A stretch of 64,000 nucleotides of DNA, from assembly GCF_902168175.1 (NCBI RefSeq), contig NZ_CABHOU010000059.1, forward strand, positions 1-64,000. The letters are read 5' to 3'. Both the position numbers and the translations under genes were made by a program. This document shows, in pieces, positions 53,653-63,806 of this stretch (the stretch's first letter is position 1; each line of letters opens with the position of its first letter). The notes under the pieces were generated by a model. That model worked only from the letters and a program-made list of their open reading frames with translations, was not told the DNA's origin and did not search any database. This DNA comes from an uncultured Chitinophaga sp. (GTDB lineage Bacteria; Bacteroidota; Bacteroidia; Chitinophagales; Chitinophagaceae).

Positions 53653-55029
53653 ATGGAAAATGAAGCATTATTAGAGAAATACGAAGAGCTTGCCGGGCAA
53701 AAAGCCTATGGGGAGCTGCATACCTACCTGGACGATCAGTTGATCACCGATATCGCCGACCTGATAAATGAATTGCCCGACGAAGGGGCCAACATCATTC
53801 AACAGCTTACGATAGGCCGGGCAGCAGCAGCCTTCAGGATATTGGAGTTCCCGGCACAGGAAGAAATTATCAGGGAATTACCCCCTTCAAAAATAGCGGA
53901 GCTCATGAACGAGCTGCCGCCTGATGACCGTACCTCCTTTTTGGGCGAGTTACCAAGCGAGGCCGTAAAAGAGCTGATTAAACTACTGGACCCCGAAGAC
54001 CGCAAAGTAACCCTTGCCCTGCTGGGTTACCCAGAAACGAGTGTAGGCCGTATCATGACACCGGACTACCTGGCCGTTAAATCCAGCTGGACGGTACAAC
54101 ACGTACTCGATCACATCCGCAACCACGGCCGCGACAGTGAAACGATCGACGTAATTTATGTATTAGACGAATATGGCAAACTGCTGGACGACTTCCGTAT
54201 ACGGGAGTTCCTGTTGGTTTCGCCCAACACACTGGTGAGTTCCCTGATGGACGATCGTTTTGTGGCCCTGCATGTACACGACGAGCAGGAAGAAGCTATC
54301 CAGGAGTTTCGCCTGGAAAACCGCGTGGCCCTGCCCGTTACAGATGACAAAGGCATTATGCTGGGCATTGTGACCATTGATGACATGTTGTGGATCGCGA
54401 ACGAAGAGCATACGGAAGATATTCAGAAGATCGGTGGTACCGAGGCGCTGGACGAACCTTACCTGGATATGCCTTTGTTCAAACTGCTGAAAAAACGTGT
54501 AGGCTGGCTGATCATCCTGTTTATTGGAGAGATGTTAACGGCTACCGCGATGGGCTTTTTCGAAGACGAGATAGCCAAAGCTGTAGTGCTGGCCCTGTTT
54601 GTTCCACTGATCATTTCCAGCGGCGGCAACAGCGGATCACAGGCATCAACCCTTATTATACAAGCCATGGCGTTGGGTGAAATAAGCATCAGCGACTGGT
54701 GGCGTGTGATGCGCAGGGAATTAATATCCGGAATATTACTGGGTAGCATATTAGGGCTCATCGGCTTTATCCGCATCCTGTTATGGAACCAGTTTTTCGA
54801 TACCTATGGCGAACATACGATACTGATAGGCACGGTAGTAGGCCTTTCGCTGGTAGGTGTTGTGTTATGGGGCACCTTATCAGGCTCCATGCTGCCCCTT
54901 ATCCTGAAACGACTCGGGGCCGATCCGGCTACATCGTCCGCACCATTCGTAGCTACGCTGGTAGACGTTACCGGGTTGATCATCTACTTCTCTGTAGCAT
55001 TTGCATTTATGAACGGGGTTTTGTTGTAG
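53653..55029 (+). CDS. mgtE: Magnesium transporter MgtE
   Basis: The 458-residue product has the three MgtE parts: an acidic N domain of helical repeats (about 1-130, with LINELPDEGANIIQQL and MNELPPDDRTSFLGELP), a pair of CBS domains (about 130-260, magnesium sensors) starting at VGRIMTPDYLAV, and five membrane helices from about 285 with the pore signature GGNSGSQASTLIIQAMALGE. It gates magnesium uptake according to cytoplasmic magnesium. Its 3' end overlaps the convergent phosphatase gene by 23 bp. Confidence 0.96.
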   Translation: MENEALLEKYEELAGQKAYGELHTYLDDQLITDIADLINELPDEGANIIQQLTIGRAAAAFRILEFPAQEEIIRELPPSKIAELMNELPPDDRTSFLGELPSEAVKELIKLLDPEDRKVTLALLGYPETSVGRIMTPDYLAVKSSWTVQHVLDHIRNHGRDSETIDVIYVLDEYGKLLDDFRIREFLLVSPNTLVSSLMDDRFVALHVHDEQEEAIQEFRLENRVALPVTDDKGIMLGIVTIDDMLWIANEEHTEDIQKIGGTEALDEPYLDMPLFKLLKKRVGWLIILFIGEMLTATAMGFFEDEIAKAVVLALFVPLIISSGGNSGSQASTLIIQAMALGEISISDWWRVMRRELISGILLGSILGLIGFIRILLWNQFFDTYGEHTILIGTVVGLSLVGVVLWGTLSGSMLPLILKRLGADPATSSAPFVATLVDVTGLIIYFSVAFAFMNGVLL

Positions 55030-55606
55030 GCTGTGCAGGCTTCATCTGCGGTCCTTTAGCATCGGCAGCATCGCCGTAAAAGCCCACCTTCACCGTTCCT
55101 CCATCTCTCCTCTTTAAAATAGTAAAGAGATAATTGAACTTTTTATCGCCGATAGAGTCTACCGGCGGCTTAACGCCAAGACCTTCCATCAGCGGTATCA
55201 GCGTATTGCTATGGCCTACCACCAGCAGGCGTTTGCCCCAGTCGTGGCGGCGTGTGATTTCATAGATCAGCGACTCGCCGGTGGTGTCTGGTATATACAT
55301 AGCCGTATCTATCTTCCCAAAAATCCTTAATGAGTCGGCCGTTTGCCAACTGCGGATATAAGGGGTGCAGTATATTTTCTGAATGCCGGAGTCGCGGAGC
55401 GTGCGGTACAAATCGCCGGCACGCTGGTACCCTTCGGCAGTGAGCGTAGAATCGGCCCCAGGGTTCTTTTCAGCATGACGCACCATAAAGATCGTACCCG
55501 TTAAGAAGGTACTGTCTTCCGAAACAGGGATGATCGTTTTAGGTTTTTCCTGCGCCTGGCAGGAAGCCATCAGCCCAACCATTGCTACTAATTTGCCTAA
55601 TTTCAT
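55007..55606 (-). CDS. Histidine phosphatase superfamily lipoprotein
   Basis: The 199-residue product carries a lipoprotein signal with lipobox LMAS-Cys16, so it is probably anchored in the periplasmic face of a membrane. The phosphoglycerate-mutase-like core has MVRHAEKN (Arg43-His44 catalytic), TPYIRSWQTAD, and the second catalytic His in VVGHSNTLIPL. Substrate unknown. The tail overlaps the 3' end of mgtE by 23 bp on the opposite strand. Confidence 0.85.
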   Translation of the reverse strand: MKLGKLVAMVGLMASCQAQEKPKTIIPVSEDSTFLTGTIFMVRHAEKNPGADSTLTAEGYQRAGDLYRTLRDSGIQKIYCTPYIRSWQTADSLRIFGKIDTAMYIPDTTGESLIYEITRRHDWGKRLLVVGHSNTLIPLMEGLGVKPPVDSIGDKKFNYLFTILKRRDGGTVKVGFYGDAADAKGPQMKPAQPTTKPRS

Positions 55607-55703
55607 GGGTACCGTTAATTATATTGCATAATATTAAGCGATTAAAACCAAATCGTCCAAACTTTCAACAGGAACAACAAAACACTAAACCTTTTTAATA
55701 CGT

Positions 55704-58058
55704 ATGCTTTTCCCAAAACGGGCCATCGCCCTGTTGATGCTGTCATCAGCCACCTCCTTGCAGGCGCAGCAGCTTACGCCGCTCAGTGTAGAAAAAATTA
55801 TGCGCGATCCAAAATGGATAGGCACCTCGCCCACCGGCGCTTTTTGGGGTAAAGACAGTAAAACGCTTTACTTTTCCTGGAACCCGGATAAGGCACCGGC
55901 CGACTCGATGTATTACATGTCCACCAGCGACCGAACACCGCGCAAAACAGCAGCAGCGGAAAGAAGCAATATCCGCGCAATATCCGGCGGAAGCTGGAAC
56001 ACCGCACGTAACCTTTACTTGTATAACAAATCGGGCGACCTGTACCTGCTGGATGTTAAAACCGGCAAAGAAACCCGCATTACCAATACCGCCGCCTACG
56101 AATCGGGCCAGCAGTTCGCGTTTAACGACACGCGTATCGTTTACCGCAATGGCAGCGATTATTTTTCATGGAACAGGAGTACTGGCGAAACGGAGCAGTT
56201 GACCCGTTTTGTACCTGGTAACAAACCTGAAGAAAAAGAGGATAAACTTACGCCGCAGGAAAAATGGCTGAAGGCACAACAGCTGGAACTCATAAAAGTA
56301 TTAAAAGAACGGAAAGATAAAAGAGAGGCCGCCACTGCTTTTTCCAAAAGCCTGCCTAAAACCCGGGAACTACGCCCGTTGTACCTCAGCGGCAAACAAC
56401 TGTCGGACGTGGCACTCAGCGACAATGGCCAATACGTAGCGTATGTGCTGGTGAAAAGTGCGGAAGATAAAGAAACCGCCGTTCCCAATTATGTAACCGA
56501 AAGCGGTTTTACCACAGATATTCCTGCCCGCGCAAAAGTAGGCGGTGAGGGGCAAAGCAGCTGCTTCCTGTACCTCTACGACAAGCAGCGCGATACGGTA
56601 TATACCATCAACACCGACCAGCTGCCTGGCCTTACCGACAAGCCTGACTACCAAAAGAACGACACCACGAAAAAAGCCGTTAAACGCGACTTCAGGGTTA
56701 ACCACCTGGAATGGAGCCCGAACAATAAATATGCGTTAGTTGACATTCGCTCCAACGACTTCAAAGACCGCTGGCTGCTATTACTGGATGCCGCTACCGC
56801 ACAATTAAAACCACTGGACAGGCAACGCAACGAAGCCTGGGTAGGTTATGCGCTGGTGGGTGATATGGGCTGGCTGAACGACAACACGATCTGGTACCAG
56901 TCAGAGGCCACCGGTTACGCACATCTTTACACCCAGGACGTAAACAGCGGAGCAAAGAAACAACTGACCTCCGGCAAATATGAAGTTAAACAGGTAAGCC
57001 TGTCCAACGATAGAAAACACTTTTACCTGCATACCAATGAAGTACATCCGGGCGTAGTGGAGTTTTACCGTTTACCGGCGGCCGGTGGCAAGGCAGAACA
57101 GATCACCAGCATGGAAGGCTCGCACGAAGTAACCCTTTCGCCCGATGAAAAATGGATAGCGTACCGTTATTCGTTCTCCAACAAACCATGGGAACTGTAC
57201 CTGCAGGAAAACAAACCCGGCAGCAAACCCGTTCAGATCACTACCCTGGCACAGTCCGAAGAGTTTAAGTCTTACCCATGGCGCACACCTGAAGTAATCA
57301 CCTTTGCCGCCCGCGATGGTGCTAACGTATATGCGCGTATCTATACACCTGAAGCAGCGAAGAAAAACGGGGCCGCGGTGATATTCGTACACGGCGCCGG
57401 ATACCTGCAAAACGCACACAAATGGTGGAGCAGTTACTTCCGCGAGTACATGTTCCATAACCTGCTTACCGACATGGGCTTTACCGTACTGGATATGGAC
57501 TACCGCGGCAGTGCCGGTTATGGCAGCGAATGGCGTACAGGCATTTACCGGCACATGGGTGGTAAAGACCTTACCGACCAGGTAGACGGCGCCCATTACC
57601 TGGCACAGCAATACGGCATAGATCCTAAACGCATTGGCCTTTACGGCGGCAGTTACGGTGGGTTCATTACCCTGATGGCCATGTTTACCACGCCCGACGA
57701 ATTTGCCGCAGGCGCCGCACTACGTTCTGTTACCGACTGGGCACACTATAATCACGGTTACACAGGCGATATCCTGAACGAGCCATTTACCGACAGTATC
57801 GCCTTTACACGATCTTCACCCATCTACTTTGCCGAAGGCCTGAAAGGTCATTTGCTGATGTGCCATGGCGTGGTAGATACCAATGTACACTTCCAGGACA
57901 TTATCCGCCTGAGCCAGCGCCTGATAGAACTGGGCAAGGATAACTGGGAACTGGCTGTATATCCCGTTGAAGATCACGGATTTGTAGAACCCTCCAGCTG
58001 GACGGACGAATACAAACGAATACTGAAACTGTTTACCACAAACCTGCTTACCGAATAA
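55704..58058 (+). CDS. S9 family serine peptidase (prolyl oligopeptidase/DPP-like), secreted
   Basis: The 784-residue product has a signal peptide (MLFPKRAIALLMLSSATSLQA-Q), an N-terminal beta-propeller region (about 25-520) and a C-terminal alpha/beta-hydrolase with Ser650 in GGSYGGF, Asp725 in VVDTNVH and His758 in EDHGF. The DYRGSAGYGSEW segment near the oxyanion region is typical of S9B/S9C enzymes. It probably cleaves peptides in the periplasm or outside; specificity cannot be read from sequence. A lysine/glutamate-rich insert (about 173-210, EEKEDKLTPQEKW) lies within the propeller. It is monocistronic with a strong terminator. Confidence 0.93.
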   Translation: MLFPKRAIALLMLSSATSLQAQQLTPLSVEKIMRDPKWIGTSPTGAFWGKDSKTLYFSWNPDKAPADSMYYMSTSDRTPRKTAAAERSNIRAISGGSWNTARNLYLYNKSGDLYLLDVKTGKETRITNTAAYESGQQFAFNDTRIVYRNGSDYFSWNRSTGETEQLTRFVPGNKPEEKEDKLTPQEKWLKAQQLELIKVLKERKDKREAATAFSKSLPKTRELRPLYLSGKQLSDVALSDNGQYVAYVLVKSAEDKETAVPNYVTESGFTTDIPARAKVGGEGQSSCFLYLYDKQRDTVYTINTDQLPGLTDKPDYQKNDTTKKAVKRDFRVNHLEWSPNNKYALVDIRSNDFKDRWLLLLDAATAQLKPLDRQRNEAWVGYALVGDMGWLNDNTIWYQSEATGYAHLYTQDVNSGAKKQLTSGKYEVKQVSLSNDRKHFYLHTNEVHPGVVEFYRLPAAGGKAEQITSMEGSHEVTLSPDEKWIAYRYSFSNKPWELYLQENKPGSKPVQITTLAQSEEFKSYPWRTPEVITFAARDGANVYARIYTPEAAKKNGAAVIFVHGAGYLQNAHKWWSSYFREYMFHNLLTDMGFTVLDMDYRGSAGYGSEWRTGIYRHMGGKDLTDQVDGAHYLAQQYGIDPKRIGLYGGSYGGFITLMAMFTTPDEFAAGAALRSVTDWAHYNHGYTGDILNEPFTDSIAFTRSSPIYFAEGLKGHLLMCHGVVDTNVHFQDIIRLSQRLIELGKDNWELAVYPVEDHGFVEPSSWTDEYKRILKLFTTNLLTE

Positions 58059-58063
58059 TACCG

Positions 58064-58100
58064 ACCGGCGGGCCTTTTAACAAGGCCCGCCGGTGTTTTT
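58064..58100 (+). terminator. Terminator after S9 peptidase gene
   Basis: ACCGGCGGGCCTT pairs with AAGGCCCGCCGGT over 5 nt, followed by GTTTTT, 6 bp past the stop. Confidence 0.9.
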
Positions 58101-58119
58101 AGCCCTAGCCCCCACCCCG

Positions 58120-58149
58120 TTTGTATACCACCCGTAATGCTTATATTTA
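58120..58149 (+). promoter_or_regulatory. Promoter TTTG-N18-TATATTTA
   Basis: TTTG (58120-58123) and TATATTTA (58142-58149, one mismatch) with 18-nt spacing, ending 20 nt before the ATG at 58170. It lies after the S9 terminator. Confidence 0.5.
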
Positions 58150-58169
58150 CAATCCCTAGCCCTTTTTTT

Positions 58170-61100
58170 ATGATGAACTTGAGAAGTAGTTTGACCGTCT
58201 TTCTGTGTTTCCTGCATTGTATTGTTTGCTCCGCACAATCCAAAGCAAAACCCACCGTTGCCCCCGCTCCCAGGTACCAGGGACTGTTATGGGAAATCAG
58301 CGGGAATGGATTAAAAAAGCCATCGTACTTATTCGGGACCATGCACGTAAGCTCCAAGCTGGCGTTTAACCTGAGCGATTCCTTTTATCATTGCATCCGT
58401 AATGTGGACATTGTTGCACTGGAAACCAATCCGGAGCAGTTGCAGGAAGACTTTTCGAAGTCGGGTATGCTGGGTGCGAATGCAGGCGTAAATGGCGGCG
58501 CCGGTATGCTGGACAGGAACGCGTTTACCATATCCGGGTATTCAGATGTACTGCGCGCGGCATTTGGTTACAAACCCGAAATGATCAATCACCTGTTGTA
58601 CCGCAGTTATGCGTCCAGGGAAGATTATGAAGAAGATACTTTCCTCGATATGTATATCTACCAGGTGGGCAAACGTTATGGCAAGCGGGCTACCGGTGTT
58701 GAGAACTTCCAGGAATCGGAGAAACTAATGATGGAAGCTTACCGCGATGCTGCCAACGAACGTAAAACACGCAGAAACGTAACCCGCGGTGTAGAGCTTC
58801 GTGATGGTACGGCGAGTCTTACCGACGCATACCGCCGCGGCGATCTCGACATGCTCGACTCCATTGCCAACAATCCGAACGACTCACCCGGCTTCCTGGA
58901 AAAGTTTATGTACAAACGTAATGAGAACATGGTAACAGCCATCGATTCCATTGCCCGCCGTGAAAGCATTTTTGCAGGTGTAGGCGCTGCCCACCTGCCC
59001 GGCGAAAGAGGCGTGATCAACATGCTGCGCAAAATGGGTTACAAACTTCGCCCGGTAACTGTGAGCAACCGTGACAACAAACAAAAGGAAGATGTAGAGA
59101 AGATGACCGCCAAAGTAGTGTTTCAGCCTTACACCTCGCCCGATAAACTGATACAGATGGAGATACCGGGTAAACTGTTCAACTTCACCGGCATTTCTCT
59201 CCTTAACCAGTTACAATACGCCGATCTGGCCAATGGTGCCTACTACCTCACCAGCAGGATCAAAACCAATGCGCTGGCACTGGGGCAAAAGGAAGATGAT
59301 GTGTTAAAGAAGATAGACAGCCTGTTGTACGAAAACATCCCCGGCAAAATCATCCAGAAAGAAAACATTACCAATAACGGTTATAAAGGTTTTGATATTA
59401 CCAACCGTACACGCCGCGGCGACCTGCAGCGTTACCAGTTATTCGTTACGCCGTTTGAAGTTTTGATGTTTAAAATGAGCGGTAACAAAGATTATGTGGC
59501 GGGCGAAGAAGGCAGGCATTTCTTCTCTTCCATTAAACTGTCAGCCCCCGCTACAGGCCAGTGGACAAGTTACACCGCCCCTAATAATATGTTCAGTGTA
59601 AAACTGCCGCACACACCGCATGCAGGCGACAATACACCAGCCAGGAGCCGGGTTAAAAGAGCAGAGTATGAGGCGTATGATAAAACAACCGGTAACAGTT
59701 ACATGATTACCCTTCGCCATGTGCGCAACAGTGCTATGCTGGGCGAAGATACTACCGACCTCAGTTTTGCGGAAGAAAGCCTGCAGCTCTCCGACTTCGT
59801 AAAACAGCAGGAGAGCCGCAAAATGACAAGCTATCGTGGTTATCCCTGCCTGGAAATAGTAAACCTGAATAACGATAACAGTCATACCCGCAGCCGTATT
59901 ATCTTACAGGGCATACACTACTACGTATTGAGTGCGCGGTACAAAAAAGACAAATCATCTACCCAACACTTTTTCGACTCATTCATACCTGGCACCCCGG
60001 TATATGAACAATACACCAACTATACCGACACCAGCCTTTACTTTTCAGTGAACACCGCCGTGCAACTGAAGGACGAGCCTATGAACGCTATCCTGCGGAT
60101 GGACATGCCTAATACAAACGAAGAAAATGACTTTTCCGGATATCGCAGAATTACCAAAGCCTTTACCTCCGACAGCACCGGAGAGGAAGTAACCGTAACG
60201 CTGCGCCGATATGGCAAATACTTTTCCGTGAAAGACAGCGCAGGCTACTGGAGCAGGCTGATTGACGAATTGAGCAACGATGGCGACTTCGTGGTTAAAT
60301 CGCGCGAGTACCAGCATACAACAGCCTGGGAAAGTGTGTTACTCACCATGCGCGACACAAACAGTTCGCGCAGCATGATAAGGAAAGCGATACTTAAGAA
60401 CGGCGCTATCTATACCCTCACCGCACTTACCGACACGCTAGAAAAACCTTCAGGGTTTATCAGCACCTTCTTTAAAACATTTACCCCGGCCGATACCATC
60501 TTTGGCAGTTCCATTTATACCAGTAAAGCACCGTTGCTGTTTAATGATTTTTACAGTACCGACAGCACCACCCGCAAACAGGCCCGCAACCTTTATACCG
60601 TGGCAATTTATGAAGATAAAGATGCGGATACCCTGATCAATATGTTGCGTAAATGGAACGCATCAGAGAAGAACTATCTGGACATTAAAGCCGGCCTCAT
60701 TGGCGAACTGGGTGCATTAAAGCACGACAGCATTGTACCTTACCTGCACAATGCATACCAGCACAGCAACGACACTTCAAGACTGCAATACGCCATTTTA
60801 CGCGCGCTGTTACAGCAGAAAAGTACGGCAGCCTACAAAACCTTTAATGAATTAATGCTGAAGGAGATCCCCATCTTCACCAATGAATCGACCATTTACG
60901 GGCTTACCCGTACCATGCGCGATACATTGGGATTGGCCGCCACCCTGTTCCCCGACCTGTTACAATTAACGGCCCTTGCAGATTATAAAGAAGGCATTTA
61001 CAGTATGCTGGCTACTTTGGTAGACAGTAGCCGTATTAATCCCGCCATATATGAACCCTACATCGGGCAAATTGCTTTTGAGGGACGCATTGTGCTGCAA

Positions 61101-61808
61101 AAAGAAATGGCTTCAGAACTGGAAAAAGAAGAGGAGGAGGATGATAATAACCCCGCACGCGGGCAGCGCATGTATAGCACCAACGGCCTGCTGAACGATT
61201 ATGCAGTATTGTTACTGCCCTACCGCCAGCAAAATAAAAACGCCGCACGGTTTTTTGAAAGGTACGAGCGCTATAAGAATCCCGCGGAGCAAATACAACT
61301 CGCCAGCCTTTACCTGCGGAACAACCTGCCCGTGAAAGACAGTGTGCTTAACAATATCGCCCATCAGGATAAATACCGGGTAAAGTTATGGTCCGAATTA
61401 AGCAGCATCGGCAGGCTGGATAAGTTCCCTGCCAAAGAACGTAAACAGGAAAACATAGCCAGGAGCCTGCTGTATGGCATGCAGCAATACAACACCCGTT
61501 TCGATACCATCGTATTTGTAGCCAGGCAGGCGACCAGCTACCGGTTTAAGAAACGTACCGTATATTTCTTCAAATACAGGCAGAAAGACGATACCAACTG
61601 GTATATGGCCATTGCCGGCCCTCAGCCGGAGAATACTGCCGAATACTCCGACGAAACAGGCCTCACCGCCCTTACCGGCCAAACTTTGCGCGACGATAAA
61701 CCCGCGCTGGAACAGTTCAACAAGGTCTTAAAACAGCTCAAATACCGGTACCGCAGCCGTTATAACAACGATTATAGCACCGTGGCAATGATAGACGAGG
61801 AAGAATAA
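58170..61808 (+). CDS. Large secreted TraB/GumN-domain protein with C-terminal repeats
   Basis: Starting at 58170 (ATG after the promoter) gives 1212 residues with a signal peptide (MMNLRSSLTVFLCFLHCIVC...AQ). Residues ~38-310 are a TraB/GumN (ChaN-like) domain: LLWEISGNGLKKPSYLFGTMH, DIVALETNP, and ESIFAGVGAAHLPGERG with the second conserved histidine. TraB-type domains are thought to be metalloproteases related to Tiki. The remaining ~900 residues are not recognised: two or three ~150-residue beta-rich repeats (FSVKLPHTPHAG is one start, near 490), then a mainly helical HEAT-like part (about 800-1100) with an acidic EKEEEEDD stretch. Function unknown; it is an envelope protein by its signal peptide. 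Confidence 0.8.
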   Translation: MMNLRSSLTVFLCFLHCIVCSAQSKAKPTVAPAPRYQGLLWEISGNGLKKPSYLFGTMHVSSKLAFNLSDSFYHCIRNVDIVALETNPEQLQEDFSKSGMLGANAGVNGGAGMLDRNAFTISGYSDVLRAAFGYKPEMINHLLYRSYASREDYEEDTFLDMYIYQVGKRYGKRATGVENFQESEKLMMEAYRDAANERKTRRNVTRGVELRDGTASLTDAYRRGDLDMLDSIANNPNDSPGFLEKFMYKRNENMVTAIDSIARRESIFAGVGAAHLPGERGVINMLRKMGYKLRPVTVSNRDNKQKEDVEKMTAKVVFQPYTSPDKLIQMEIPGKLFNFTGISLLNQLQYADLANGAYYLTSRIKTNALALGQKEDDVLKKIDSLLYENIPGKIIQKENITNNGYKGFDITNRTRRGDLQRYQLFVTPFEVLMFKMSGNKDYVAGEEGRHFFSSIKLSAPATGQWTSYTAPNNMFSVKLPHTPHAGDNTPARSRVKRAEYEAYDKTTGNSYMITLRHVRNSAMLGEDTTDLSFAEESLQLSDFVKQQESRKMTSYRGYPCLEIVNLNNDNSHTRSRIILQGIHYYVLSARYKKDKSSTQHFFDSFIPGTPVYEQYTNYTDTSLYFSVNTAVQLKDEPMNAILRMDMPNTNEENDFSGYRRITKAFTSDSTGEEVTVTLRRYGKYFSVKDSAGYWSRLIDELSNDGDFVVKSREYQHTTAWESVLLTMRDTNSSRSMIRKAILKNGAIYTLTALTDTLEKPSGFISTFFKTFTPADTIFGSSIYTSKAPLLFNDFYSTDSTTRKQARNLYTVAIYEDKDADTLINMLRKWNASEKNYLDIKAGLIGELGALKHDSIVPYLHNAYQHSNDTSRLQYAILRALLQQKSTAAYKTFNELMLKEIPIFTNESTIYGLTRTMRDTLGLAATLFPDLLQLTALADYKEGIYSMLATLVDSSRINPAIYEPYIGQIAFEGRIVLQKEMASELEKEEEEDDNNPARGQRMYSTNGLLNDYAVLLLPYRQQNKNAARFFERYERYKNPAEQIQLASLYLRNNLPVKDSVLNNIAHQDKYRVKLWSELSSIGRLDKFPAKERKQENIARSLLYGMQQYNTRFDTIVFVARQATSYRFKKRTVYFFKYRQKDDTNWYMAIAGPQPENTAEYSDETGLTALTGQTLRDDKPALEQFNKVLKQLKYRYRSRYNNDYSTVAMIDEEE

Positions 61809-61883
61809 ACGTTGCGTGTTATCACACCTACCGGCTACATTCTCAGTTTTTATTAAGATATTGCAGGCCAAAACCAATAAAAG

Positions 61884-61923
61884 AAGTAGAAGAAAAGTCA
61901 ATTAAGTAGAAGAAAAAATCAAC
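61884..61923 (+). repeat. Two tandem 20-bp repeats upstream of glmS
   Basis: AAGTAGAAGAAAAGTCAATT (61884-61903) and AAGTAGAAGAAAAAATCAAC (61904-61923) are adjacent, 25 bp before the glmS ATG. Possible regulator site or simple AT-rich duplication. Confidence 0.6.
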
Positions 61924-61947
61924 AAACCTCAATTAGTTATTATTCTT

Positions 61948-63789
61948 ATGTGTGGAATCGTTGCCTATATCGGTCAGCGGGAGGCCTATCCCGTGGTTTT
62001 AAAAGGATTAAAAAGGCTGGAATACCGCGGTTATGACAGCTCCGGCGTAGCCCTCATCAATGGAGAAGGGTTAAAAGTATACCGGAAGAAAGGAAAAGTG
62101 GCAGAACTCGAAGAATTTGTTACCGGCAAAAACATGAGCAGCCATATCGCTATTGGTCACACCCGCTGGGCTACCCATGGCGAACCAAGCGACCGTAATG
62201 CCCACCCTCACCTTTCCGGCGACGGCAAACTGGCGATGGTGCATAACGGCATTATCGAAAACTATGGCCAGTTAAAACAGGAGTTGTTAAGCAAAGGCCA
62301 CGTTTTTAGCAGCGACACCGATACAGAAGTACTGGTGCACTTTATCGAAGAAATTCGTAATGCGAACAAATGCGGTACCGAAGAAGCGATGCGTATCGCC
62401 CTTAAACGCGTAGTAGGTGCTTATGTAATTCTCATCGTTGACCAGGACAATCCCGATACCCTGCTGGCCGCCCGTAAAGGCAGCCCATTAGTAATAGGCG
62501 TGGGTAAAGGCGAACACTTCCTGGCTTCCGACGCCTCGCCTATCATAGAATACACGAAAGAAGTAGTGTATGTAAACGACTATGAAATAGCGATCCTGCG
62601 CGCCGATGAGCTGATCCTCAAAAACATATCGAACGAAGTTCAAACTCCTTATATCCAGAAACTGGACATAGAACTGGCAGCCATTGAAAAAGGCGGTTAC
62701 GACCACTTTATGCTCAAGGAAATATTCGAACAGCCACAAACGATATTCGACAGTCTCCGTGGCCGCCTGGATGCAAAGAAAGGCACGCTTACCCTGGGCG
62801 GTATTCGTGGTGATTACGAAGAAATGCTGAAAAACGCCAACCGTATCATCATTGTTGCCTGCGGTACCTCGTGGCATGCCGGCCTGATTGCTGAGTACGT
62901 GATCGAAGAGCTTTGCCGTATACCGGTAGAAGTGGAGTACGCCTCAGAGTTCCGATACCGTAACCCCGTAGTGAACAAAGGTGATGTGATCATTGCCATT
63001 TCACAAAGCGGTGAAACGGCGGATACCTTAGTAGCAATGGAAGCCGCCAAAGAAAAAGGCGCTATCATCCTCGGTGTTTGTAACGTGGTAGGCTCCTCCA
63101 TCGCCCGTCTTTCACACGCCGGTGCTTACACGCATGCCGGCCCTGAAATTGGCGTAGCAAGCACGAAAGCGTTTACCGCACAGTTGGCAGTATTATGCCT
63201 CATTGGTCTTAAACTGGCTAAGGATAAAGGAACGATCACTACCCAACGCTTTCAGCACCTGCTCGATGAGCTGGATGCGATAAGCGACAAAGTAGCCATC
63301 GCGCTGAAACTGAATGACGAAATAGCTATTATCGCCGCTAAATATAAAGACGCCCGCGACTTCCTGTTCCTGGGCCGTGGTTACAACTTCCCGGTAGCAC
63401 TTGAAGGCGCACTGAAGCTGAAAGAACTTTCTTACATCCACGCAGAAGGTTATCCGGCAGCAGAAATGAAGCATGGTCCTATTGCACTGGTAGACGATCA
63501 GTTGCCGGTTGTATTTGTGGCCACCAAGGATAGCTATTATGAAAAAATCGTTTCCAACATACAGGAGATCAAAGCCAGGAAAGGCAAAGTAATTGCCGTT
63601 ATCACCGAAGGCGACGAAACTATCCGCTCGATGGCCGATGATGTGATCGTAGTACCGGAAGCCGATGAACTGGTAGCGCCCATCCTATCCGTTATTCCTT
63701 TACAACTGCTGGCTTACCATGTAGGCGTGCAAAAGGGACTTGACGTAGATAAGCCGCGCAACCTGGCGAAATCGGTAACTGTGGAATAA
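61948..63789 (+). CDS. glmS: Glutamine-fructose-6-phosphate aminotransferase
   Basis: The 613-residue enzyme makes glucosamine-6-phosphate from fructose-6-phosphate and glutamine, the entry to UDP-GlcNAc for peptidoglycan and lipopolysaccharide. It starts MCGIVAYIGQR, with Cys2 the glutaminase nucleophile after Met removal; the class II amidotransferase domain spans about 1-225 (RLEYRGYDSSG, GHTRWATHG), and two SIS isomerase domains follow (ACGTSWHAG, SQSGETADT, EIGVASTKAFT). The C-terminus DKPRNLAKSVTVE is conserved. No glmS ribozyme-like structure was recognised in the short upstream region, as expected outside Gram-positives. Confidence 0.98.
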   Translation: MCGIVAYIGQREAYPVVLKGLKRLEYRGYDSSGVALINGEGLKVYRKKGKVAELEEFVTGKNMSSHIAIGHTRWATHGEPSDRNAHPHLSGDGKLAMVHNGIIENYGQLKQELLSKGHVFSSDTDTEVLVHFIEEIRNANKCGTEEAMRIALKRVVGAYVILIVDQDNPDTLLAARKGSPLVIGVGKGEHFLASDASPIIEYTKEVVYVNDYEIAILRADELILKNISNEVQTPYIQKLDIELAAIEKGGYDHFMLKEIFEQPQTIFDSLRGRLDAKKGTLTLGGIRGDYEEMLKNANRIIIVACGTSWHAGLIAEYVIEELCRIPVEVEYASEFRYRNPVVNKGDVIIAISQSGETADTLVAMEAAKEKGAIILGVCNVVGSSIARLSHAGAYTHAGPEIGVASTKAFTAQLAVLCLIGLKLAKDKGTITTQRFQHLLDELDAISDKVAIALKLNDEIAIIAAKYKDARDFLFLGRGYNFPVALEGALKLKELSYIHAEGYPAAEMKHGPIALVDDQLPVVFVATKDSYYEKIVSNIQEIKARKGKVIAVITEGDETIRSMADDVIVVPEADELVAPILSVIPLQLLAYHVGVQKGLDVDKPRNLAKSVTVE

Positions 63790-63806
63790 CGCATAATTAA
63801 TAGCGA

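Noticed and set aside
61809..61947. glmS ribozyme
   Set aside because: Only 138 bp of AT-rich sequence with a tandem repeat; no ribozyme core is visible and the class is not expected in this phylum.
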